Source of the DNA: Paulinella micropora
Taxonomy: Eukaryota; Cercozoa; Imbricatea; Euglyphida; Paulinellidae
Length of the DNA: 64,000 bases
Direction: 5' to 3'
Assembly: GCA_019918135.1 (NCBI GenBank)
Contig: WBZZ01004066.1
Location: 246,001-310,000 of the forward strand
Shown: piece after piece, positions 46,082 through 56,414 of the stretch
How positions within the stretch are numbered: the first letter of the stretch is position 1
Layout: each line of letters opens with the position of its first letter
Program-made: the position numbers and the translations under genes
The notes under the pieces: model-generated
Database searches by the model: none
What the model was told of the DNA's origin: nothing
Seen by the model: only the letters and a program-made list of their open reading frames with translations

Positions 46082-47735
46082 ATGCCTGTCCAATATGGAG
46101 GAGAACTTACACACAGCCAGAGCGAACTTATCCGCGGTAAGTATTCACTTAACAAACTTACTGCCCGCGAAAGTCTTGCGATTGTGCCGATTACCACCGT
46201 GGGGGGAATTGAATCAACTTTTGAAATTCCAACTCGTCCTTTGAACCTTGCGAGGTCTGTTTTGCAATTTACCTACACACCAGGTGCGGGTGGTGGTGGT
46301 GGAAGATACAACCGAATTCCAATGGACTGCCTTCCAATGATTAAGACAATTGAACTGCGAAGCCGAAGCGGTCAGTATCTGTGTAATCTTCAACATGTAG
46401 GAAATTACACTAAGATGATTTGGAAGCCTGAGATTTCTTATGATAGATTTATGGCTTTGGATAACCACGGGGCTGGGTCTGGTTATGGTGCTATGCTTCA
46501 AAAGTGTAATGTTGATAATCGTGCTACAACCGCCTTTAATGCTAACGTGTTTGCTGGCCAACAAGCAAGTGCTGCAACAGTTGCGGCAAGTATTAATAAC
46601 GATGCCAATCTTCAAGCAACATTGAATGTTTATGGTAATGCTATCGCAGGAGCAATTTCCACACCATCTGTCAATGCTCGTCGTCATAATGATTTGCTCA
46701 TCGCTAACGGAACTGGTGCTGCCTCTGTTGTAAATGTCTCTTATGAGGAGGCGAAGTATTTTGAAGGTGGAGGCAGTAACACCCCTACTCCAGTTATCAA
46801 TGTGTCTATTCCTCTTGGTATGCTTTTTGGAACTATTTTTGAAATTGACAAGACTATTGGTTTCAATGAAATTCTTGATTTGAGGATTGTGTGGGAGGGA
46901 ACACAGAAAACCATATTTTATGGAACTGATGCCCTTAGTGTTGGAGCAGGAGCGACTGCCATTGCACAGCCCGCAGAGATTACCAACCTTAACCTCTTTC
47001 TTGCAGTTGAAACCGACCCTAATGTTATCTTGGGTGTTCAGCAAAAGATTGCTGGTGAAGGATTTTCGTTTAAGACCGAATACCCTATCTCTTGGAAAAC
47101 TAATCTCGCGGCGGGAACTCAGTCATTCGTTTTGAAGATGAACCGCTCGCAGGGTGAGAGAATTTGCCGAATTTACACTAGCAGGTTTAATAATACCGAA
47201 ACTTCAAACACCGCATTCGATTGCGATAACCGAGCACAAGCTAAGATTACTGATTATTATACTACTTTGGATAGTAATAGAATTCAGCAGTTTGATATCA
47301 CTTGCCAAACAGGACTACTTAAATGAAATTGAAAAATGGAACCTTGATGGCGATGTCAAAAAGCCAACAATTAAATGGACTAAGCCTGACATTGTATCTT
47401 TCTATGAACAATACAAGCCAAATGTTGATTTCAAACAAAATCAACATTATGACGACAATGTGAAAGTAGTTATTCCATTAGAAAACGTGTTGGTTGATGA
47501 ACCAAGCACACCTTTTAAGGAGACTGATTTAAAAGAGACTGGTATCACTGGAATAAAGGCTAATGTTGGTGAAGATATAGCGAATGCTACAGACAAAGGA
47601 TGTATGGCGAATGCTACAGAATGTACCGAAAGGATGTATGGTGAGGAATGTGAGCGATGTTATTCGTATTGTAAAAGAAAAAGACCAAAAAAAAATAAAG
47701 ATAAATCACTCACATTCTTTTTTTTGCTTCAATGA
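46082..47735 (+). CDS. PLV/virophage-type major capsid protein, C-terminal frameshift
   Basis: The main ORF (46,082-47,326, 414 residues) starts MPVQYGGELTHSQSEL and contains RESLAIVPITTVGGIESTFEIP and RPLNLARSVLQFTY, the typical N-terminal strands of polinton/PLV double-jelly-roll MCPs. FFGTIFEID-like and NLFLAVETDPN strands follow, then YYTTLDSNRIQQFDITC. It stops at TGA 47,324, but a frame shifted by one base continues with DYLNEIEKWNLDGDV, which fits the usual MCP ending (DYL..I..L.G.V), on to the stop at 47,733-47,735. An extra base in the GG at about 47,310 would explain the break. The last segment has a Cys-rich stretch (CERCYSYCKRKRPKK) that may belong to a second small protein. MCP identity rests on motif pattern. 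Confidence 0.75.
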
Positions 47736-48951
47736 TCCTCTATAAAGTTAGCCATAACATTAATACCATTACCCGACCCGCCTGCTGACACAGCCTTTTG
47801 TGTGAATGTCAATACATCATTTGAGGTTAATTGGATATCGTAAGTTCTGAGATTAATCTGCTGAGTAGAGCCAGCATTAACATAAATCTTAAAAATCGTT
47901 GTTCCGTTTGCGATAGCGGATGCTTTTGTGTCTGTATCTACAATTGAAGTTTTGGCATCAACATCAGCAAAACCCGCCCTGTAAGTGTTCCGTTCAATAC
48001 CATTCTGACGGTATTAGACTTACTATCTTCATTTGTAATACTTATCAATGAAGGAAATACATTTGAATTTGTTGCTTTATTCCTGATACTTAAAATGGGG
48101 CTTTCAGTTATATTACCTGCTTTACTCCCTTCCGCCGTATTTGTAGTACTTGTATTAATAGTGTTGGTGCCTTCAACAAACAAACTACAACTGGCTGTCT
48201 TCAGTCTTTGTATTCCAACTCCCACATTATTATTAACAATTCGTGCTACAAATGGCAATGTAGTATTCCTCAGACTGACACCCGTGTTTGCATTCGCATA
48301 CTTAATCGTATGGACTAACTGAAATTCGCCTGTCTTTGGATTTTCAATAGAAAACTTAATAGCACCAAAGCCTAAGTATTGAAATTGAATTTGAAATACA
48401 TTTCCCTTTGTCCAGTCTATTACAGGCATATCTCCTGTTCCGTCGCACGGGTCATCCCAGTATGCTTGATAAAATGCGCTTGGGGTTCCTCCTTTGCAAT
48501 GTAGAATACCCATTCCTTCGTCTCTAGTCTTGTAAAAGTAGAAACCATTAAGTAATCCGACATCTCCGATGCCTATCCACGAATAATAATCTTCGGTTTC
48601 GTCTGTCATCCATAAAGCAGTGAAGCGGGCTACAACACCCATACCTGTGCGATATTTTATTTTTCTTTTGCTTTCCATATAGGCATCAGCGGTAGCATTA
48701 GCAGTTGTTTTTAATTCCGCCATATTATTCAGAAATGAAACACTCGCATTTGTATAAGCTAATAACCATATCCGTGTATTAATGGTATATGGAAAGATTT
48801 CCTGTAATACTGGTGTTAAGGAACTGGTTAGGGTTTCACCAAAAGCGGTCTTCATATGATTAGTTTCAATGTGGCCATCATATCCGACTTTGACATTTAC
48901 AAACTTTTCGTCAGGATTTTGTGTGATCAAATTTCATTGGTGTGTTGTCAT
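47729..48951 (-). CDS. Fibre/attachment-like PLV protein, frameshift plus in-frame TGA
   Basis: The main ORF runs 47,938-48,930. An upstream ATG at 48,951 is in frame but separated by one TGA (MTTHQ-stop-NLITQNPDEKF). Near 47,972 a one-base shift moves coding into the frame FADVDAKTSIVDTDTKASAI, ending at TGA 47,729. The product is beta-rich with aromatic clusters (WMTDETEDYYSWIGIGDVG, LNGFYFYKTRDEGMGILHCK) and no membrane segment, resembling beta-sandwich fibre or tail-like proteins of algal viruses and PLVs. Convergent with and touching the MCP gene end. Function inferred only. Confidence 0.5.
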
Positions 48952-49451
48952 TGTTTATATAAAGCAAAAAATATTTTTCTTATTTATTTTATTTTTTTGT
49001 TTTTCACGATATTTATCAATATCTCAAACATGTTTGTTATTAGCGACAAATGAGCGTAGCGAATATTTATGAGTCAACTTATCAAGATTTCAATTCCCTT
49101 AACAACAATAGTCCTCTGAAGAATAGCATAGGTATAATAATTCAATTGGACTGCTCAATTCGCACTCCATTCATACCGCCGTTCTGTGTCCAAGGATAGC
49201 CCTGCCACTTCATAACCCTCTTCTTCTCTCTTGTCATAAAGCGGGCGGTTGTGATCCCAGAAATCAACATGGAACCAGTTATATTTATACACATTTGAGT
49301 TTAAAATAGCAGAGCCCTCAAGTTTTTCCTTCAAAAGCATATAGTCTTCATCGCGAGAGTGTTGAGTTCGCTCATCTTGTATATTATTAATATTAATTTT
49401 TTATTAATTTATTTCAGAGTACATGGTATGTTGTATATACTAAGCGGTGTA
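48952..49451. other. AT-rich intergenic with a possible gene fragment
   Basis: Contains a minus-strand fragment (49,155-49,340; YKYNWFHVDFWDHNRPLYDKREEEG) with protein-like composition but no complete gene. The rest is AT-rich promoter-like DNA including GTATATACTAAG before the next start. Confidence 0.4.
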
Positions 49452-49724
49452 ATGTTTAAAACAAAGAAAGAAATAATAGTATATATAAGAAATATTGTTA
49501 GCAAATATAAGCACCATGAAAAGCTAAATGAAAATGATAGTAATTTTATTAAGGGTATTATAATTAATCATCCTGATTATAAGACAAAATTTGAACATTT
49601 GATAAATTGTGAAGTTGATGTTGAAAATAATGGATATGATAGTAAGCACTTTCGTATAGGACAAAAAGCATTTTCTTGGTATAATTGTATTAATTACATT
49701 AGGCTAAATAAAGAAAAACAATGA
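49452..49724 (+). CDS. DUF3223-like small protein
   Basis: 90 residues from the Met of MFKTKKEIIVYIRNIV. The order KTKKEI...I..IV.KY...L...D..FI.G...HP.YK.KFEHLI...V...GY.SK.FRIG...FSWYNCI matches the short DUF3223 domain found in plant, phage and algal-virus proteins (role unknown, possibly nucleic-acid related). Preceded by GTATATACT at 49,431-49,439. Its stop overlaps the start of the next gene by four bases (ATGA), indicating co-transcription. Confidence 0.6.
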   Translation: MFKTKKEIIVYIRNIVSKYKHHEKLNENDSNFIKGIIINHPDYKTKFEHLINCEVDVENNGYDSKHFRIGQKAFSWYNCINYIRLNKEKQ

Positions 49725-50101
49725 CGAGATACATAAAGAAAAAATTTAATGATGCTTGTAGAAATACAATAAAAAATCAAATAGAATATTTAAATAGATC
49801 GGCAATAGATATTTTCATTGAGCCGAAATACATATGTGAAATAACAAAAGAAATACACGATAGAAAAAATGCTCATGTTGACTATCACTTTGAAAAAATA
49901 AAGTTTAAAGAAATTACAGACCGATATTTAGAAGAGAATGAATTAAACTATCGCGATGTAGAAACAGAAGAAAGGGAAGACTTTAGGGAAATTCTACAAG
50001 AGCCACACTATACACAGTTTAATAACTTTCATAGAGAAAAAGCAATACTAAGAATAATTAAGAACGAGATACATTTAAAGGAGAACCTAGGGAGATTATA
50101 G
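49721..50101 (+). CDS. Basic hypothetical PLV protein
   Basis: 126 residues beginning MTRYIKKKFNDACRN, overlapping the DUF3223-like gene by ATGA. Lys/Glu/Ile-rich and helical, ends LKENLGRL. No family recognised. Convergent with the next minus-strand gene, whose stop overlaps its end by a few bases. Confidence 0.6.
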   Translation: MTRYIKKKFNDACRNTIKNQIEYLNRSAIDIFIEPKYICEITKEIHDRKNAHVDYHFEKIKFKEITDRYLEENELNYRDVETEEREDFREILQEPHYTQFNNFHREKAILRIIKNEIHLKENLGRL

Positions 50102-50375
50102 AATATATTTAGCAATTTCTTTTTTGAGTTCTGGATAGTTTTCCATCATTGGTTGCTTGTTCAAGCATATTAAGTATTGCTTATCAAATACAGCGACATC
50201 AGCGACAGACTTACTTTTAAATTTTCCGAACGGGATTTTTCCTTGTTCTTGAAGTTTTTACTTTCAGATTTATATTCATTTACATGTCCGTCAATGACTT
50301 GCTTGATATCATCCAAAGTAAATGTTTTGTTATAGAAAGTTTTTCAAATTTTTCTGTGAGAGACTTGAGAGACAT
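50096..50375 (-). pseudogene. DUF3820-like small PLV protein, two frameshifts
   Basis: ATG 50,375 (MSLKSLTEKFEKL), then frame changes at about 50,338 (into FTLDDIKQVIDGHVNEYKSE) and about 50,250 (into the GKIPFGKFKSKSVADVAVFDKQYL segment). The IPFGK(F/Y)K.K...D....D.QYL pattern fits the DUF3820/exonuclease-X C-terminal-like motif. Ends at TAA 50,096. The promoter has AGTATATACTA just upstream of ATG. About 92 residues if the frames are joined. Confidence 0.45.
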
Positions 50376-50532
50376 TAGTATATACTATAGGATATAAAAA
50401 TTAAAAAAATTAATTAATTGATGTTGATCAACTTCACTTTCATTCGTTTCACTCATTCTCGTTTGTTGATAAACATCGATGTTTGAAAAACACACGGGAG
50501 CAGAAGGCGGGAGCGTGGATTTTCAAATATTA

Positions 50533-53442
50533 TTAATAGTAGCTGAATGGTCTCGTTTCAATAGGATTATCAATAATATCAATAACCTGTCGCTTCGTGT
50601 ATGTATAACTAAATATTTTTTCTAAGTATTCGCTTGTTATTTTTTTCTCTTTTTTATTTCGTCTTATTTTGCTGTTTTCTACTATAACAACCTTACCGGA
50701 CTTCTCTATTCTCTTGGCTATTAGTTTTTCTTCATCAGTATCTAACAACTTAGCCAACTCATTTTTTCCATTTTCAAATAACTCTGTGTTCGTCAGTCCC
50801 AAACCACAACTGATAACACTTAACATATTAGGTAAGTTCAATAATTTATTTGTTTCATAGTTCATACTAAAACCTTTTATTTTCATTGAATCATTTCCAT
50901 TATCTAATACATATCCATAACATTTCGGCCCACCTGCTGCAAATGTTTAATTTTAGCACCTCCTAATTCATCAGTCCATTCACCTAATAATTCGCCTGTT
51001 TTTTCTTCTACTTGTCCTTTTGTTAAGTCTGTTGTATATATGACACTATCAGTATCATGATATAAAATTCTATATCCTAATTTATCCATCTTATCATAAA
51101 GTCTCATTCTCGCATGACATGTAGTAAATAAAGCAATGACAATATTTGTTTTAATAGGGTCGCATACGGCATCATCTTTTAATTGATAACTGGCTTCAAC
51201 TATTTTTTCATTTATAATGTTAATATCAATGTTATCAATTGTTTTATTGTTTATCAGTTTGTATAAATAGTCTTTTTCTCTTATAAATTTAGTTTGTGGT
51301 TTATTTTGCTTTTGTCCAAATTTACCCCATAAAGAATTTAAGCACGACTTGGCAACTGCTCTTCTTCCAGAGTTCTGTTCTATTTTATCTATATCCCTAA
51401 CACCCATTTTAATTTCCATATTATTTATGTAATCGGTTTTATCTTCCTCTGTGATCTATCCTTTTGGGTATCCACTGGACTCTTGTTTTACCTTGATAAA
51501 GGTTTTAATGTATTCTTTAAATAAACTTTCACTTTGTTCAGCCCAGTGCCATACTTCATATACTTTCATTAGTTTGTAGCCTTTATCTAATGCTTTATAG
51601 ATTTCAGGAGTAGCCCGTGTGCCTGTTAGTGCTCTCTCATTGTCTGAATGATTACATACTCCGTGATATCCAGCCATTCCACATTTATCGCACAGGTAAT
51701 ACATCATTTTGCCTCTATCTGATTTAGGTAAACAGGATGGATTAATTTTTTAGGTGGTAGCATTTTTGCTTTTACTATTCCGAAATAAACTTTGTTAATA
51801 ATATTTAGTGCTAGTTGTTTTCTTTCATTTTCGTTTTTAGGATGAATAATTTCGTGATGTCCAGTAGGATAAGGATCATAATACATAACTGCAGGATGTA
51901 AACCAGATACATCAATATAATTCGCATATTCACTTTCGTGCCTTGATTTCCAATACAAAGTTAAAGCATTAGTTCGTCCTCCAAACATTGCTTCTCGTGG
52001 TTCAAGTTTTTCTTCTTCCGTAATTAGTTCATTTGTATCTTCTGCTAATATTTCACTTGTTCTGGCAAGTCTCCATTCACATTCCCAAATTGTAATAATA
52101 TTATTAACTTTCTTACTCAATAAAGTTTCTCTTACTTTTGTTTCTTTGTATAGTGCTCCCATAGTCTTATTTTTCTTAATATTAATTAAGTTGCTGTCAT
52201 AATATTTTTGGCATCCGTGCCAATGACATCCATAAAATTTGCAATTTTATTTTTTTCATCCCAGCCATCTACATATGCATTATTTTGTCCTAAGTAAAAC
52301 ATTTTCTCACCACCATTAAAAGCATGTTGAATATTAGTATTGTCTAATCTACTTCTGTATGCTAACCATTCTATACAGGCTCTTGAAGTCATTCTATTTT
52401 TTTCTTTCATTTTTTAACACGGCAATTGAATTTTCAGGCATAAATTTACCAAGATATAATGCCATCACACAACTCGCAATTGTTGTATATCTAAATGGGT
52501 CAATACCGAATTCTAGAAAGGCCTTTCTGAATTCCATACAGCCTTGTCTTAATATATCAACATCAGAATGACAATACTCCGCTATTTCTTTTTTCAGGTC
52601 AAAATGATTATGAGTTCTAAATTGCTCATCATACCATTTTAGGAATTCTTCTCTTTTTTCACCTTTCATACTATTATATCCGTAATGTTTCTTATGGTGC
52701 ATAACACCTACATAATTTTGATTTTTAGAAGTATTGAAGAAGTGTGGAAAGTATCCTTTTTTAAGTTCTTTAAGATTAAAAGTTTTTGGAAAGTCTGCTA
52801 ATGTCATCGGTAGAAAACTTAGGCTATCAATAAATCGAAACTTTTTATGAGTCATCATCATAATCTTTCATCCTTGATAAATAACAAATGGTGTATGTCC
52901 ATTATCTACTAGCCACTTAAGAATAAATTGACAATCGTAGCATCTAGCATTATGTGCTATGAATGTATAATCATTATGTTCTGGCTTAAATATCCAATTA
53001 CAGAAATAATCGATATTTTTATGAATTATAGGAGCATGTTTGCCATCAAAGTATTGACTTTCAGCATGATTAACAATGTGCACGCCTGAGTCCTGTGTCG
53101 CCTCAAATTCAAAGAATATGTATTTTTCTCATAGCTCTAAAATATCTTGTATCATAATTTCGCATTTATGCTCTAATGGTCGTATTTCTTTACAATTACG
53201 ACAATTCGCATATCCGCATTTATGTCCATCTTTAGTTTTATAATTTGGTCCGCATTCCTTACATTTTGCTTTTTCATCGCACATAATAGAACTCTTGCCG
53301 TTTTCCAAAGAATCCGTTTTATGGTTGATATAACATTGCTTGCTAGGAAAGTTTCTACAACATTTTTTACATTCAATCCACTGAGATTTATCTTTTATAC
53401 CTTGACAGCCTCGGATATTCCGCAGATATTACATACAAATTC
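50533..53442 (-). pseudogene. Protein-primed family B DNA polymerase (pPolB), C-terminal main part, degraded
   Basis: Polinton/virophage-type pPolB on the minus strand. Order from 53,442 downward: zinc-knuckle region (ECKKCC..., CKECG, CRNCKE); Exo I YIFFEFEA (about 53,125); FIAHNARCYDCQFIL; IRFIDSLSFLPM-like segment; Exo III EYCHSDVDIL; ENSIAVLK; FYGCHWHGCQKYYDSN (about 52,230); motif A YIDVSGLHPAVMYYDPYPTG; LCDKC; motif B CLNSLWGKFGQ; motif C YHDTDSVIY (about 51,055); GGPKCYGYV thumb segment. At least five single-base frameshifts, mostly in short A or T runs (near 53,405, 52,400, 52,235, 51,705, 50,945), and three in-frame stops (TGA about 53,128; TGA about 52,869; TAG about 51,458). Its N-terminal coding lies beyond the retrotransposon at 63,809-64,000. 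Not functional as written. Confidence 0.85.
53439..53442. repeat. Target-site duplication ATTC (left copy)
   Basis: ATTC directly before the left LTR, matching ATTC at 63,809-63,812 after the right LTR; joining there restores the pPolB Cys-rich reading frame. Confidence 0.8.
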
Positions 53443-53689
53443 TGTTACAATCCCCGAAGATAGCTCAATAAAAAGTTGGTAATACAACCAGACACAAATC
53501 CCCAAAAGAGAATGATGTCTCGTTATATTAGCTCAGTGAAGCCGAAAAGAAAACGGCAACAGACCAAGGTTAAAATGGCATTAGGTCAAATCCGGCCAAA
53601 CGATATTGAAAATAATGGGAAAAAACTAGGTGCACCTGACACCAGAAAAAGGGTACTTTTTACCGGCTATCCGGGGGGTGATGCCTACA
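53443..53689 (-). repeat. 3' LTR
   Basis: 247 bp, identical to 63,562-63,808 except one T/C difference (AAAAAGTTGG here, AAAAAGTCGG there). Begins TGTTACAATCC and ends GATGCCTACA on plus. Confidence 0.93.
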
Positions 53690-53712
53690 GTACCCCTTCC
53701 CGTTTTTTTTTA
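53690..53712 (-). promoter_or_regulatory. Polypurine tract
   Basis: On minus, an A-run followed by CGGGAAGGGGTAC immediately before the 3' LTR start (TGTAGGCATC), the expected site for plus-strand DNA priming. Confidence 0.7.
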
Positions 53713-54484
53713 CGGAAATATGCAATATTTTCGTCATATAATTGCTGATTTCTTTTCTGCACAAACGCTACGAGGTGTCGCAACTAAGTGCATTAACCCA
53801 CGGATAGACGGTGCAGTGGATATATAAAACGCATACGCCAGACACGAGTCAACTATAAATCTCCAGCCTCGTTTTTGTAAATAAAAACTCCTCCTTCCAC
53901 ACTTGTTGTCCCCCCCGTAACTTAATTCTGAGGCAGTATGTCAAGAACAAATAGTATTACTATTGCAATAAAAGCAGCGTTATAATTTTTCTCCTTCTCC
54001 AAAAACACTTCCGATCAGTAAATACATTGTCTTTTAATAACATACCCTTGTATTCAATCGGTTACCTTAATATAGTACTAGGGGGCCAGACCTAATAACT
54101 ATATCCAAAGCCGGGGTGAGTGAGCCCGACCATGCGATATGCCGACACAAGTAGAGACGGACCGTGCTGGTATGACGATATTAAGTATATCCAAAGAAAA
54201 AAATTTAATATGTCTACTATGAGAACATTTTTTGAGAACATCACCCTGGATACTTGAAGCAGGGTCGTACCAGGAACACCATCGCTAAACTCACAAGCGA
54301 TCCCCTTATACGGTGTCGTATCCATTTGCCGATTGACCCTCGCACTCATATGTTGCGATAAAAATGCCAAGTAACAACAATGGTATAAAAACATTTTAAT
54401 AAGACATGATCTGACATGGCACTATGAGATTAATCCACATGCAGCTTTCAATGTCCGACGCGTGATAAAAGAAAAAAATGTCAC
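53713..54484 (-). other. Retrotransposon 3' noncoding region
   Basis: About 770 bases between the pol stop and the purine tract. Only short ORFs without recognisable similarity. Confidence 0.6.
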
Positions 54485-56414
54485 TTACTGCCTTCGTCGC
54501 CTTGCGCGAACCCCTTTGCCAGGTGGCGGGCCGCCAACAAAAGTCAAGTCAAACTTCGACTCCTCCAGAATGTCCCATATTTTGTTAGGGATGGCGCCCA
54601 AAGATAAGTCAAAAGGAATATCAAGCACTCCTCTAGGCAGTGACTGAATAGTCCACGCAGTGTGGTCTTTGTCTCGAAGGGTAATAGTATCATCCCATGT
54701 CTCGAGATTTTTCGCGTCTTTGTACACCGGTAAATATTGTCTAGCTTTTGGATCCTCAACAGGGTCCATGCTTCTCCAAAAATGGAGTACCGGTTGTATC
54801 GTTTTTGCTGCTAAGGATCTCTTCGATGTCCGTGCTGCCCGTGTAGTCTGCGGGACCGCCACAGCTCGCATGAGATAAAGATCTGAGAGAGTGTCATCGG
54901 CAACATGAGATTCCGCCGGTCTCAACAGATAAAAAGCGTCTCGGACCCACTTGATGGCCGCAATCGCCTCTCCTTCCTTCCATCGCACATGTCGAATGTC
55001 CACATTACCCGCGTTCGGGTTAGTGTCCTTCTCCCCTCCTCCTCCATGGACATCCGTCGCTCGCGTCGACCTTGCCACCTTCCTCGGTTGGTCGAAGATG
55101 AGATCGTTTTGCGCTCTCCTCCTCTGCGCCTTCGTGAACTTCTCCTTCGTACCGCCGCGGACTATGGGGGCTTTAGACTGAGTCCCCGCCGCGCTTTTGC
55201 GGTTTGAGTCTTCCTTACTCTCCTTCTCGGTCTCCTCCTTCTCCGTGACCGGTGCCCGATAGGCATTCTCCTCCTCTAAGGTATCCTCCTTCTGTATAGG
55301 CGGTACCTCTTGGAAGTCCTCCTTCATCCGTTTCAACGCCTCCTCAACGGATTCATCCTCAAGTAAGAAGGGGTCATATTTGATCAGCCTTCGAACATTC
55401 ACAATCTGCATCTTCCCTCTACCCCTGATCTTATAATTCAGAGGTCCCATCTGTTCCATGATCTGGTATGGTCCTTTCCAGTGGGTAAACAGCTTAGAGC
55501 TAACCCCCGTAGGGACTTGAGGATGGTACAAGAGTACAATATCCCCAACCTGGAAAGGGACTTGATCTAAGTGCGCTTGTCGCACTCCTTGTGCGTCAGT
55601 CTTTCTGCGCTCCGCCTCCCTGTGCGCCGCAACTATTTGTTCCGCCTCCATCTTCGCTCTTAGTCTCATCCCGAACAACTCATCCTCATCTGCCCAAGTG
55701 TCTTTTGGATGCAGAAGTGAGGTTGGGATATTAGGCTCTCGGCCGTAAACCAATTGATATGGCGAGACTGAGCTCCTGGCTCCTCCTAATGCCGATGAGG
55801 GTAGACAGTTCATTGCAAAGGCAAATGAAGAGCGAGGCTTTGAGAGGTCTATGTACCCGCTCGATCTTGCCATTCGCTCTCGGGTTATAGGCAGTAACAT
55901 ATTGCCATTTCATCCCGTAGTACTTAGATAGTCTGTCGATGACTTCATTATTAAAGTCAGAACCTCGATCAGAACATATCTTTCTAGGCACTCCGATCTG
56001 CGAGACGATCCTATCGATCAGAGCCTCCGCAGTTGTCTTGCCTGTAGCGTCCTTAACAGGAACAACCCAGACATAATTGGTGGCTCGATCTATTGCGGTA
56101 AGAAGGTATCTGTACCCTTCTGCCGATTCGGGGAAAGGTCCCACATGATCGATGTGTAAAAATTCAAACATCCCGGCGTGTAACGGGAATGTACCGATCA
56201 GGCCAAAGTTCGCCTTCAGCGGTGTCTTTGTGGTTTTGCATGGGATGCATGCGTCCACTTCCCTGTCTATCTCCTTCTTCATCCCTTTCCACCAAAATCG
56301 CCTCGCTATGAACCAATGAGTTCTTTGTCGATCCGGATGTGCCAGTAAGGGGCAGTTATGGGCTGCGACATATATATAAAGCGCCTCAACTTCTCTGGTA
56401 CCCAGAGAGTCCAT
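54485..56414 (-). CDS. Retrotransposon integrase, two frameshifts, long C-terminal tail
   Basis: Continuation of pol. The zinc-binding HHCC domain (AAHNCPLLAHPD...CIPC) and catalytic core (LHIDHVGPF; CSDRGSDFNN; YNPRANGKIERVHRP with the final Glu) lie in the frame 55,731-56,414. The RT/RNase H frame overlaps and ends at 56,306, and the switch occurs at a TATATATA microsatellite near 56,372. Near 55,815 coding switches again into 54,485-55,900 (SVSPYQLVYGREPNIP, then the GPY/F module HWKGPYQIMEQMGPLNYKI). A roughly 300-residue tail after GPY/F is acidic/basic and ends GVRARRRRQ; no chromodomain is evident. The D,D,E residues are all visible, but the reading frame is broken twice. Confidence 0.8.

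Noticed and set aside
45700-53150. Alternative genetic code (UGA or UAA/UAG as sense) in the PLV
   Set aside because: All three stop codons occur in frame together with frameshifts, and TGA also acts as a normal terminal stop, so pseudogenisation is simpler.
53476-53748. 90-residue ORF duplicated at 63,631-63,903
   Set aside because: Lies inside the LTRs on the strand opposite to the element; duplication is due to the LTRs, not a gene family.
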